Position numbers and translations under genes: made by a program. A DNA stretch of 27,688 nucleotides, taken from the NCBI GenBank assembly GCA_030151565.1, contig JASLDM010000104.1:1-27688 (forward strand), given 5' to 3'. Below, piece after piece: positions 1 through 8,846 of this stretch; position 1 is the first letter of the stretch, and every line of letters starts with the position of its first letter. This DNA is from Flavobacterium sp. (GTDB lineage: Bacteria > Bacteroidota > Bacteroidia > Flavobacteriales > Flavobacteriaceae). The notes below the pieces were generated by a model. The model made no database searches. It saw only the letters and a list, made by a program, of their open reading frames with translations, and was not told where the DNA came from.

Positions 1-3000
1 AAATTCACATTAGTAACAATATTATATTGTGCATAATCTTCACGACTTCTATCGTGAGGCCCTTGCTCTAATCCTCCAAATCCTATTGTAGAACGACTTC
101 CTGTTGCTGATAAATTAGCAAAATCAGCAAATTGTGCATCAACATTTGCCACAGCAGCCCAACCGCCTTTATTTTCCATTTCAGACATTCGAAGTTCGTT
201 GAACCAAACTTCACCTCTTAGATCTTTTTCACGTCCCAATCTATCTGTCTGATTTTTCAATCCCAGCATAATTGTTCGCACCTGTCCAAAATTTGGATTT
301 CCTTTTATACCAAGACGCAACTTATTTACTTTATTTGCTGCTGAAGGATTTAATTCATCTTCCTCCTTATAGAAAATATAGTTTGGATCAATTGCAGGAT
401 TATTCATCTTCATCACTTTCAATTGAGTCAATAACTCCAAAGCGAGATCAATCTCATTCTCGATCGGCCAAATTTGATCTGCATTGGTTTCTCCAAATTC
501 AGTTACTTTTAAAGGTATTTCCACTTGATAAAAGTTATCTGTAAAATCGTTTCCGAAACGAATAAAAGCAACCATTTCATCATCTTGTAAGCGATCTGAA
601 TATCCTCGAGGCTCCAAAGCTTCAGCATGTAAAAACATACGCAACTTTTTATATTGTCTCATATCGATATTCACATTCTTAAATACTGCTTTAGAATCAC
701 CTGGTTCCAATCCACTAGGCGTCATAATCGAAGCATCTCTTTGATACAAACGCAACGATAATGATTGTTCGTTTTCGTTTATCAATGTATTATTCTGATA
801 TACTTGTTCGCGTAAAACACCTGGTGGAGTTACATACGGAATAGGACTTCTTTCAAAATTCTCTTGAATATTTACAGATGTCACATCAAAACCAACATTG
901 GTTCCCTTAATATTTGTATTTAAATCTTCAACCAAACTTGAGTCAAAACGACGCCAATCACTACGTACCAAATCCAAAGTACCAAATCGCAATGTTACCT
1001 CGTTTCTAAACCCTGTTAAAAACATTCTCATAAAACGAATTGAACGCAAATCTGAGATTGCACCTACAGCATTCTCATCATTGGCATCAATTGGAATTTT
1101 ATATTGAACCCAGCGAACAGGCGTTGTAGATCCATCAGGCAATTTTGCAGAACTCGTTCGAATATCAGACACATAGTTCTCTCCGATTTTTACACCTGGC
1201 TTAATATCAACTTCAAACTCATAATACGCATTAATCGTATTCATTGTATTATCCCCATCAATATCCTCCGTATCAGGTCTATTATCAGACCCTCTATTAC
1301 TACTTGACATATTCACAGGAGAATTCCCATCCATACCATTGTAATTTCGATAGCGCTCTAGTACATCTCCATCTACATTTAAGAAATACTCATAATTATC
1401 TGCCGCTGGATCTGCTAAGTGTGCAAAATTTGGAAACATTACAGCTTCTTCCGCATCACCAATTCCATCTAATCCCACATCTTGAACTTGTCTATTACTC
1501 TCGTTCGTATCAAAAGCATAAATCAATGATGGAGCCGCTGGTGTTCTTCCCCAAATCGTTTTTATTGTCGGCTGATTACTACCTGCATTGGGCAATCCAT
1601 TTTCATATTGCTTCTGTCCATCTTTTAAAATATCCTCTGATATAAATCCTAAATTAAATTTCAATTTCCCTGAATTCAACTCACTTACTACATCTCCAGG
1701 ATTTCCTGTATATGGATCCATAACCCAAAACTCGATAAACTCAACATTTGATTGCTCAAAATTTGTAGAATTCAGAGCCCTCATAATTCCCCCCCAATTT
1801 TCTTCAGGTCGCTTTGCTCTTGGCACAGCAGCCAATTCAGGATTATAATTATAAGGTCCTCTTTCTTCTGGATAATAGGTCAAATCCAATGTATTAATAA
1901 CACGACTTTCACCATAAGCAATATCTTTTGAGGGAAATAACTCTTCGCTAAAAATTCTCCTTGTTCGATTAGATGACAAATCTTGCTCAGAAATACCATT
2001 CGGACGACGTGAACTTACATAGAAAATAGGATCTACCGTATACCAAGACAACTTCGCGCGTCTATATCCATACGACAAATCATTAAACTCATCTCCATAA
2101 CCAACAGGTGTACTTGCCAAATGCCAAGATTGAGGTGAACGGATATCTATATTTGACTGCGTTCCTTCAAAATCATCGATATACGATGTGGCTTCACCAT
2201 TAAACTGATCTGCCTTAGACGCACCAGGCATTAAATAAGCAAACTCCCCTCTGAATGATATTGATGATTCTGCATCAGTATCAATATTCGGTAATTTATT
2301 AACTAATCTCGTAAAGAATGGAACTTCTGTGGCATAATTAGCATTGAACCCCATTATGGTGTTATTTACAGACTCTTCACCATAACTAGACTTTTGAGTC
2401 ATTGGCTTTTCAGACAAACGTAAATAGGTAGCTCCCAACATAAACTTATCACTAAATTTATGATTAATATCTACTCCAAAAAAGCGCTTAGTTTGTTGTC
2501 CAAAAACGGCATTATTTTCAACAGAAATATCAATTGGAGTGTTAGACGCTAACAACCCAGAATCTAATATTTTTACTCTTCCTCTAGCATAATCAACCGT
2601 ATAATCAACGCCTTCTATCAAAAGTCGACCACCAGCATTTACCACTACGGATCCTTGTGGAACATTATATGCTCCGATCGGAATTCCGTCTCCCATCGAG
2701 CTTTTGTATCTACCTTTTAATTGAAACTTGTTCTTACCGCTTTCTTGCAATGCATTTGCTTGCGTATTTCGATACATTCTATCGAAAACATATTTTTTCT
2801 GATTAGCATTATAGGTCGATGGCAACTCATAATCTGCTGTAGAACTTTCTCCTTTTAACTTTTTAAATAAATGTTCCCCAAAAGGTTCAACAGTTGTAAA
2901 AATGATTCGTCCGTTTCTGGCATCAATAGTAATTCCCTCAAACTTGTTATTATTATACTGACCATTATTTTGATTTCCGTAACCACTATTCCCATAGCTG

Positions 3001-4889
3001 CCACCGCCATAATTATTAGAACCATTATTGCTATTTCCGAGCCCTAACGGATCTAATGGATCTTGTCCTACAGCATTAGCGATAAAGTCAAAAAAACCAT
3101 CTCCTCCTTCTTGAGGATCATTTGTGTAATTCAATCGATCCAAATGAAATACTTTCAATAAAGCTGTTCGGTCTACATCTGCAGGTAAAGGCAAGCCACC
3201 CGCCGGCGAAATATAATTTAACGGAGAGGGATCTGTATATAAAATATTAAACCTGAAGTTTTCCTGAGACAACTCCATCGCACCAGGAATTTGATAAATA
3301 TTTTTCATCATTAAATTCCATACAGGTTGATTTACTGAAGTCAAAGTACTCTTTAACATCTTTAAAATCAAACTCTGCGAAATGGGTACGTCGTCTTGAT
3401 TTGGATCTTGATTTGGCAACATCGTAGTAGTATCACTACCATCACTACCAAACTCTCCAACCTGATACACTTCGTTACCGATTGTATATTGATAAGCTAC
3501 AGCCAATACTTCGTCATTGGACAAACGCTGTTGCAATGAAATATATCCTAATTGTGGGTGAAAAGTAAATTCATTAGGCGACAATTTTCGAGCACTTTCA
3601 AGTTTCACATAATCACGTCCTTCTGTCACCGGAATATTAAAACCCGCACTTCCAGAACTTATTGTTCGAATAGAACTATTTAGAAAATTGGATCCTATTT
3701 TACCTGGATCATATTTATTGTTTTTGTTATCTGTAGGAGCATCCATACGTGGAATAACAAAAAAATCAGGATACGTCTGCGTATTAATTGTCACGATTTT
3801 GGAGTCGTTTATTCCATTTAATCGCCCTTCTCCTAAATCTTGAATCGCCATAATATTTCTTAAATTATTATTATTGGCAATAATTCTATTTTGTCGATTC
3901 GTAATCCAAACATCCACACGCGTAATTCGAACACGACTATTGATATACGGATAGTTTTTCAACGCATCGTCGTATTTGTTTCTAAAATATTGTGATAGAA
4001 AGAAGTGTCGATCTGCATCATAATCCAAGGCATATAACTCAAAGTCCTCCATAGTTCCACCGCCTTCTGCTGTAACAGAACGAGTTTGAGACTTTTGTTC
4101 AGAGAACACCCCAGTTATCGTTGTTTTACCAAATTGTAACTCTGTTTTTACTCCAAAAAGACTTTGTGCTCCTCGAACTAACGAACTACTGATAGGCATA
4201 CTCACATTACCTACTTCAACTTTTTTGATAATTCCATCTTCGTCTGGCACATAGTCCAATCTAATTAGGTTTTGAAAATCAAATGTAGATTGTGTGTCAT
4301 AATTAAAATTCACCCCTAAACGCGTTCCAACCATTCCCTGCAATCCCATGCTTATCCTTTGATCGAAGTCAAAAGTCATCATTTTTCGATTACGAGGAGA
4401 CAATACTGGATTATCTTGTTTAGTAAAGCGTAGTCCCAAATCTATCTCAACAGATCCCTGCGGTTTTACATCGATAGTATTTGATCCAAAAATCCCTTCA
4501 AACAGTCCTGAATTCACATAGTATCTTGGCAATAAATCTTTCTGAATCTCTTCATCTTCCAAGCGGCCATCAACAGCATCAAATTTTTGCTTAAAATAGT
4601 TACGCATTTGTTCACGCATCACAAGAGTTTCATACTCTTTACGCGTTAAAATAACTGGAAAGTTGATATTAAATCCATCAACAGATTTTGTATAGATATA
4701 ACGATCCGTTACAGGATCATAGGTATAAGCCTCCACTATACTTTGAGGATCAGGTAATTTTATACTTCCTACATCATACTTTGGTTGCAGAGTATCTGTA
4801 GTTTGATTCGTATTTTGAGCGAGACCAATAAAGCCCCACATTAAAAATAAAAACGACCAGATGTTAATTTTGTTCTGTAGCGATTGCAC
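1..4889 (-). CDS. sprA: Type IX secretion translocon / gliding motility protein SprA, 3' end cut by the window edge
   Basis: SprA is the very large outer-membrane beta-barrel channel through which type IX secretion exports adhesins and enzymes. The open frame runs to base 1 without a stop, giving 1629 residues; family members are around 2400, so roughly the last third lies outside. Residues 1-24 form a signal peptide (hydrophobic WSFLFLMWGFIGLA, cut before Gln25). Family-typical stretches include DDFEGTQSNID near residue 905, DIDGDNTMN near 1210 and DRSREDYAQYNIVTN at the edge. The start must be GTG at 4889 or TTG at 4895, because the in-frame TAA at 4899-4901 (which is also ruvA's stop) blocks anything further upstream, and the first ATG (4841) would destroy the signal peptide. 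It lies immediately behind ruvA and is probably co-transcribed with it. Identity is confident; the exact start is not. Confidence 0.95.
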   Translation of the reverse strand, partial: MQSLQNKINIWSFLFLMWGFIGLAQNTNQTTDTLQPKYDVGSIKLPDPQSIVEAYTYDPVTDRYIYTKSVDGFNINFPVILTRKEYETLVMREQMRNYFKQKFDAVDGRLEDEEIQKDLLPRYYVNSGLFEGIFGSNTIDVKPQGSVEIDLGLRFTKQDNPVLSPRNRKMMTFDFDQRISMGLQGMVGTRLGVNFNYDTQSTFDFQNLIRLDYVPDEDGIIKKVEVGNVSMPISSSLVRGAQSLFGVKTELQFGKTTITGVFSEQKSQTRSVTAEGGGTMEDFELYALDYDADRHFFLSQYFRNKYDDALKNYPYINSRVRITRVDVWITNRQNRIIANNNNLRNIMAIQDLGEGRLNGINDSKIVTINTQTYPDFFVIPRMDAPTDNKNNKYDPGKIGSNFLNSSIRTISSGSAGFNIPVTEGRDYVKLESARKLSPNEFTFHPQLGYISLQQRLSNDEVLAVAYQYTIGNEVYQVGEFGSDGSDTTTMLPNQDPNQDDVPISQSLILKMLKSTLTSVNQPVWNLMMKNIYQIPGAMELSQENFRFNILYTDPSPLNYISPAGGLPLPADVDRTALLKVFHLDRLNYTNDPQEGGDGFFDFIANAVGQDPLDPLGLGNSNNGSNNYGGGSYGNSGYGNQNNGQYNNNKFEGITIDARNGRIIFTTVEPFGEHLFKKLKGESSTADYELPSTYNANQKKYVFDRMYRNTQANALQESGKNKFQLKGRYKSSMGDGIPIGAYNVPQGSVVVNAGGRLLIEGVDYTVDYARGRVKILDSGLLASNTPIDISVENNAVFGQQTKRFFGVDINHKFSDKFMLGATYLRLSEKPMTQKSSYGEESVNNTIMGFNANYATEVPFFTRLVNKLPNIDTDAESSISFRGEFAYLMPGASKADQFNGEATSYIDDFEGTQSNIDIRSPQSWHLASTPVGYGDEFNDLSYGYRRAKLSWYTVDPIFYVSSRRPNGISEQDLSSNRTRRIFSEELFPSKDIAYGESRVINTLDLTYYPEERGPYNYNPELAAVPRAKRPEENWGGIMRALNSTNFEQSNVEFIEFWVMDPYTGNPGDVVSELNSGKLKFNLGFISEDILKDGQKQYENGLPNAGSNQPTIKTIWGRTPAAPSLIYAFDTNESNRQVQDVGLDGIGDAEEAVMFPNFAHLADPAADNYEYFLNVDGDVLERYRNYNGMDGNSPVNMSSSNRGSDNRPDTEDIDGDNTMNTINAYYEFEVDIKPGVKIGENYVSDIRTSSAKLPDGSTTPVRWVQYKIPIDANDENAVGAISDLRSIRFMRMFLTGFRNEVTLRFGTLDLVRSDWRRFDSSLVEDLNTNIKGTNVGFDVTSVNIQENFERSPIPYVTPPGVLREQVYQNNTLINENEQSLSLRLYQRDASIMTPSGLEPGDSKAVFKNVNIDMRQYKKLRMFLHAEALEPRGYSDRLQDDEMVAFIRFGNDFTDNFYQVEIPLKVTEFGETNADQIWPIENEIDLALELLTQLKVMKMNNPAIDPNYIFYKEEDELNPSAANKVNKLRLGIKGNPNFGQVRTIMLGLKNQTDRLGREKDLRGEVWFNELRMSEMENKGGWAAVANVDAQFADFANLSATGSRSTIGFGGLEQGPHDRSREDYAQYNIVTNVN
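2946..3038 (-). repeat. Asn/Gly/Ser/Tyr/Gln low-complexity linker within SprA
   Basis: SprA residues 618-648 use only five amino acids (12 Asn, 9 Gly, 4 Ser, 4 Tyr, 2 Gln), following the ordered sequence PLDPLGL. The underlying DNA is imperfectly repetitive (AAT, GGT and TAT codons) rather than a strict tandem array. It looks like a flexible, disordered linker between folded segments of the barrel protein. Confidence 0.85.
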
Positions 4890-4898
4890 TCTCAAGTC

Positions 4899-5480
4899 TT
4901 ATAAGTTTTTTAAAGCTTGCTTTATAATTTGTTCAACAGTAGCGCCTGGATCTTGTTTGATTATCTTATCTACCACTTTTTCTGCACTTTTACGAACAAA
5001 CCCTAACACTTCTAAAGCAGATAACGCTTCATCGGCGTTTGTATTGCTAAGAACTACTGAAACTTCATCAATATTATAAAGTTTCATTACTTTTTCTTGT
5101 AGATCTAAAATAACTCTCTGAGCTGTTTTGGTTCCAATTCCTTTAACTGATTGGATTATTTTGGCATCGCCACCGCCGATTGCCTGAAGTAAGTCTCTAG
5201 GATTAAGTGAAGAAAGCATATTTCTTGCGGTATTTCCCCCTATTCCTGAAACTGATATTAATAATTTAAAAAGTTCTCGCTCGATTTTTTCTGCAAAACC
5301 AAAAAGCGTATGAGCATCTTCTTTAATTTGAAGAAAAGTATAAAGTTTTATACTTTCCGAATCTGTAATTTGTGAATAGGTATGCAGAGAAATGTTAATT
5401 AAATATCCCACTCCTCCGCAATCTATCACCACCTCTGTAGGTGTTTTTTCTACTAATCTCCCTTGAATATGAGCAATCAT
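4899..5480 (-). CDS. ruvA: Holliday junction branch migration complex subunit RuvA
   Basis: RuvA binds the four-way DNA junction as a tetramer and positions the RuvB motor. The 193-residue product has the usual three domains: an N-terminal OB fold starting MIAHIQGRL, two helix-hairpin-helix motifs (VSGIGGNTAR and VKGIGTKTAQ), and a C-terminal helical domain (NADEALSALEVLGF) that contacts RuvB. The frame opens upstream at a TTG (5510), but ATG at 5480 gives the conserved family start and sits 18 bases behind a -7 promoter motif that overlaps the TTG. sprA follows within 10 bases of the stop. ruvB lies about 3.4 kb upstream, separated by queG and maeB. Confidence 0.95.
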   Translation of the reverse strand: MIAHIQGRLVEKTPTEVVIDCGGVGYLINISLHTYSQITDSESIKLYTFLQIKEDAHTLFGFAEKIERELFKLLISVSGIGGNTARNMLSSLNPRDLLQAIGGGDAKIIQSVKGIGTKTAQRVILDLQEKVMKLYNIDEVSVVLSNTNADEALSALEVLGFVRKSAEKVVDKIIKQDPGATVEQIIKQALKNL

Positions 5481-5498
5481 CTTTTTTGAAATTTTATT

Positions 5499-5506
5499 CA
5501 AAAATA
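5499..5506 (-). promoter_or_regulatory. Probable -7 promoter element for ruvA-sprA
   Basis: The minus strand reads TATTTTTG, an exact match to the Bacteroidota -7 consensus TAnnTTTG. It ends 18 bases before the ruvA ATG, the same spacing as at the SPOR gene. No good -33 TTG stands at the expected distance; the nearest is about 25 bases upstream. Confidence 0.5.
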
Positions 5507-5566
5507 ACAAATAATTTTAACTATTTCATAACAAGCTGATATACTTTACGGTTCAAGGAATTTTTG

Positions 5567-7843
5567 TTATTTTTTTCGTTTTTCACGCACTTGAGCATCT
5601 ACAACTGCCACTGCTGTCATATTAACCATCTCATCTACACTAGCTCCTAATTGAAACACGTGAGCAGCCTTATCTAATCCTAAAATAATTGGACCAATTG
5701 AAGTAGCCTTATTTAATTCTTTTAACATTTTATAGGTAATGTTAGCCGAATCAAGATTTGGAAATATTAACGTGTTCACTTTCTTATTTGCTAATTTTGA
5801 GAAAGGAAACTTACTCTTTAGCATTTCTGCATTTAAAGCAAAATCCATTTGAATTTCCCCATCAACCAATAATTCCGGACAATTTTGATGAAGCATTTGT
5901 ACTGCTTGACGCATTTTTGTAGGCGATTCATGATTTGCCGATCCAAAATTAGAGAAAGACAACATAGCAATCACAGGTTCAATACCAAACATACGAACAG
6001 TTCGCTCTGTCATCATTGCTATTTTTGCTAACTCTTCTGCGTTCGGATTCGCATTAATTGCCGTATCTGCTAAAAACAAAGGACCTCTATCTGTCAACAT
6101 TACGTTAGTTGTAGCCACTTTCTCCACGCCAGACGCCCTTGGAATAAGCTCCAAAATAGGCTTAATTGTTGAAGGATAACTTCTCGTCTGACCGGTAACT
6201 AGTGCATCAGCCTCACCTTCATTAACCATCATTGCAGCAAAATAGTTACGCTCTTTCATTAACTTTTCTGCTTCATACAAAGTCATTCCTTTTCTTCGTC
6301 TTGCTTCCCAATAAGCAGTTGCAAATCGACTTCTACAGCTAGCTTCTTCTTCTAATTTTGGATCTCTAATCTCCAATTCTGCATCAAATCCTATTTCATT
6401 TTTTAACTCTAAGATCACTTCTTTTCTACCCAATAATACAGGAATTGCAAATCCTTCTTCATAGGCAATCTGCGCTGCTTTAAGAACATCTAATTGATCT
6501 GCTTCAGCAAAAACAACACGCTTAGGGTTCGTTTTTGCACGATTGATCAACATACGCACTAACTTATTATCAGATCCCATACGATCTTCCAACTCTCTTT
6601 CGTATTTTTCCCAATCTGTAATAGGTGCTGTCGCTACTCCACTTTCTATAGCTGCTTTTGCAACAGCTGGCGGTACTACAGAGATCAACCTTGGATCAAA
6701 AGGTTTTGGAATAATATACTCTTTTCCAAAGCTTAGTTTAGTTTCTCCATAAGCAATATTCACTTGTTCAGGAACCGACTCTTTCGCTAGTTGAGCTAAA
6801 GCAACTACAGCTGCTTTTTTCATCTCCTCATTAATTTTTGTTGCGCGCACATCTAATGCTCCTCTAAAAATATAAGGGAATCCCAAAACGTTATTCACTT
6901 GGTTAGGGTGATCAGATCGCCCAGTAGCCATAATAATATCCTTACGAGTATCCATCGCCAAATTGTATTCAATTTCAGGTTTTGGATTTGCCATTGCAAA
7001 TACGATAGGGTTTTCAGCCATATTTAACAAATCTTCTGGCTTTAAAATATCCGCAGCAGAAAGACCTATAAAAACATCACATCCCTTTAAGGCATCCTGC
7101 ATCGAAATTTCTTTCTCAGTTGCAAACATTTGTTGCATTTCTGAGATTCTCTCATCGTCTTTTCTTAGAACCCCTTTACTGTTGAACATTAAAATATTTT
7201 CAACTGGTACTCCAAAAGCAACATATAATTTGGCACAAGCAATCGCAGCAGATCCAGCTCCAGAAACAACCATTTTCAGATCTTGCATCTTTTTTCCTGC
7301 TAATTCAGCTGCATTCAATAATGCTGCTGCAGAAATAATAGCAGTTCCATGTTGGTCATCATGCATTACAGGAATATTCAACTCTTCTTTTAATCGACGC
7401 TCAATTTCAAAAGATTCAGGAGCCTTTATATCTTCAAGGTTAATCCCCCCAAATGTAGGTGCTATATTTTTTACAGTTTCAATAAATTTCTCAACATCAG
7501 TTGTATCTACTTCGATATCAAAAACATCTATATCTGCAAAAATTTTAAACAAAAGACCTTTACCTTCCATTACTGGCTTCGAAGCTTCTGGACCGATATC
7601 TCCAAGTCCCAATACTGCAGTTCCGTTTGAAATAACAGCTACTAAATTTCCTTTAGCCGTATATTTATAAACGTTATTTACATCCTTAGCAATCTCTAAA
7701 CATGGCTCCGCCACACCTGGTGAATATGCTAAAGATAAATCTCTTTGTGATGAATATTTTTTGGTTGGAACAACCTGAATTTTACCTGGAGTTGGTTTTG
7801 CATGATACAGCAAAGCCTCTCTACGTTTACTATCTTTATTCAT
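5567..7843 (-). CDS. maeB: NADP-dependent malic enzyme with C-terminal phosphotransacetylase-like domain
   Basis: This enzyme oxidatively decarboxylates malate to pyruvate, supplying NADPH and feeding C3 metabolism. At 758 residues it has the length of the MaeB class. The malic enzyme part covers about residues 10-420: YSPGVA at 40-45, GLGDIG at 79-84, HDDQHGT at 161-167, and a dinucleotide-binding GAGSAA at 195-200. Residues from about 430 on resemble phosphate acetyl/butyryltransferase; in MaeB proteins this domain is thought to be regulatory, binding acetyl-CoA. A promoter match lies just upstream, so the gene is probably transcribed on its own, with possible read-through into ruvA 86 bases downstream. 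The cofactor preference (NADP) is inferred from the architecture. Confidence 0.95.
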   Translation of the reverse strand: MNKDSKRREALLYHAKPTPGKIQVVPTKKYSSQRDLSLAYSPGVAEPCLEIAKDVNNVYKYTAKGNLVAVISNGTAVLGLGDIGPEASKPVMEGKGLLFKIFADIDVFDIEVDTTDVEKFIETVKNIAPTFGGINLEDIKAPESFEIERRLKEELNIPVMHDDQHGTAIISAAALLNAAELAGKKMQDLKMVVSGAGSAAIACAKLYVAFGVPVENILMFNSKGVLRKDDERISEMQQMFATEKEISMQDALKGCDVFIGLSAADILKPEDLLNMAENPIVFAMANPKPEIEYNLAMDTRKDIIMATGRSDHPNQVNNVLGFPYIFRGALDVRATKINEEMKKAAVVALAQLAKESVPEQVNIAYGETKLSFGKEYIIPKPFDPRLISVVPPAVAKAAIESGVATAPITDWEKYERELEDRMGSDNKLVRMLINRAKTNPKRVVFAEADQLDVLKAAQIAYEEGFAIPVLLGRKEVILELKNEIGFDAELEIRDPKLEEEASCRSRFATAYWEARRRKGMTLYEAEKLMKERNYFAAMMVNEGEADALVTGQTRSYPSTIKPILELIPRASGVEKVATTNVMLTDRGPLFLADTAINANPNAEELAKIAMMTERTVRMFGIEPVIAMLSFSNFGSANHESPTKMRQAVQMLHQNCPELLVDGEIQMDFALNAEMLKSKFPFSKLANKKVNTLIFPNLDSANITYKMLKELNKATSIGPIILGLDKAAHVFQLGASVDEMVNMTAVAVVDAQVREKRKK

Positions 7844-7871
7844 ATATTCTCTTTATTTTTCAACTAACTAA

Positions 7872-7900
7872 CAAAGATAACATTTTTAGCATACCAACAA
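7872..7900 (-). promoter_or_regulatory. Probable promoter of maeB
   Basis: The minus strand carries TTG at 7900-7898, an 18-base spacer and TATCTTTG at 7879-7872, matching both parts of the Bacteroidota promoter (TTG, about 19 bases, TAnnTTTG). A start near 7866 would leave a leader of roughly 23 bases. This is the best two-part match in the window. Confidence 0.6.
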
Positions 7901-7911
7901 CAGCTTCCCTT

Positions 7912-8838
7912 TTACTCTTTCAAAAAATCAATATTTCGCAAAAATCCATCCATTTTAGTTCGCTTTACTGCGGATTTTTTAAAGACTTTATTAAAAACAT
8001 CTTTAGTCAATTCCTCCCACTCTCGTTTTTCAAATGAAAGTAATTCACTTTTAGGAGTAAACAATGGTTCCTGATGAGGACTTGAAAAACGGTTCCAAGG
8101 ACAAACATCTTGACATACATCACATCCGAATATCCAATCATCCATTTTATTTTTGAAACTACTAGGAATGTGATCTCGCAATTCAATAGTCAAATATGAA
8201 ATACATTTACTGCCATTTACTATATATGGACTTTCAATTGCACCGGTTGGACAAGCATCAATACATTTGGTACAATTTCCACAATGATCCGTAGTAGCCA
8301 TATCTGCTTCGAGGGGTAAATCCAAAATAAGCTCAGCTATAAAAAAGAAAGAACCACTTTTTTTGGCAATTAAATTGTTGTTTTTGCCTACCCAGCCTAG
8401 TCCACTTTTCGCTGCCCAAGCCTTATCTAAAACCGGAGCAGAATCGACAAAAACACGTCCGTCTACAGCCCCTATTTCATCTTGTATAAAAGCCAACAAT
8501 TCGTTTAGTTTTTCCTTGATTACCCCATGATAATCTTGGCCATACGCGTATTTAGCAATCTTATAGGAGTCTAAACGTTGTAAAGTTTCTGGATAGTAAT
8601 TAAGCAATAAAGAAACTACACTTTTAGCACCATCAACCAACAAACGAGGATCCAAACGCTTATCGAAATGCTGTTCCATATAATACATAGAACCATGCAT
8701 TTGCTCTGAAAGCCATTTCTCCAAACGAGGGGCTTCTTGCTCTAAAAAACCAGCTTCTGAGATACCACAAGACATAAAGCCCAAGCGTTTTGCTTCGGCT
8801 TTAATAAGTAAACTATGTTTGTGACGCAAATCTGACAT
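7912..8838 (-). CDS. queG: Epoxyqueuosine reductase QueG
   Basis: QueG is the cobalamin-dependent enzyme that reduces epoxyqueuosine to queuosine in the wobble position of GUN-anticodon tRNAs. The 308-residue product shows the N-terminal cobalamin-binding reductase domain with VDSAPVLDKAWAAKSGLGWVGK (131-152; Asp132 is the likely catalytic acid) and two 4Fe-4S binding sets: Cys186, 189, 192 and 196 (CGNCTKCIDACP), and Cys239, 242 and 246 (CDVCQDVCPWNR) with Cys212. It is shorter than the roughly 380-residue E. coli type and lacks room for the C-terminal HEAT-like repeats. The ATG stands 8 bases after the ruvB stop, so the two form an operon. Confidence 0.93.
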   Translation of the reverse strand: MSDLRHKHSLLIKAEAKRLGFMSCGISEAGFLEQEAPRLEKWLSEQMHGSMYYMEQHFDKRLDPRLLVDGAKSVVSLLLNYYPETLQRLDSYKIAKYAYGQDYHGVIKEKLNELLAFIQDEIGAVDGRVFVDSAPVLDKAWAAKSGLGWVGKNNNLIAKKSGSFFFIAELILDLPLEADMATTDHCGNCTKCIDACPTGAIESPYIVNGSKCISYLTIELRDHIPSSFKNKMDDWIFGCDVCQDVCPWNRFSSPHQEPLFTPKSELLSFEKREWEELTKDVFNKVFKKSAVKRTKMDGFLRNIDFLKE

Positions 8839-8846
8839 CTATTTTT

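Noticed and set aside
1244..1848. Plus-strand open frames opposite sprA
   Set aside because: They overlap each other and the conserved SprA coding strand; composition (His/Tyr/Leu runs) reflects antisense codons, not a protein.
5481..5510. Extended ruvA start at TTG 5510
   Set aside because: The TTG lies upstream of the -7 promoter motif (5499-5506), which falls inside this extension, and RuvA conventionally begins MIAHI-like at ATG 5480.
6963..7670. Plus-strand open frame of 235 codons opposite maeB
   Set aside because: It is the antisense shadow of a clear, motif-rich malic enzyme gene, has Ser/Phe/Ile-rich composition without domains, and has no promoter.
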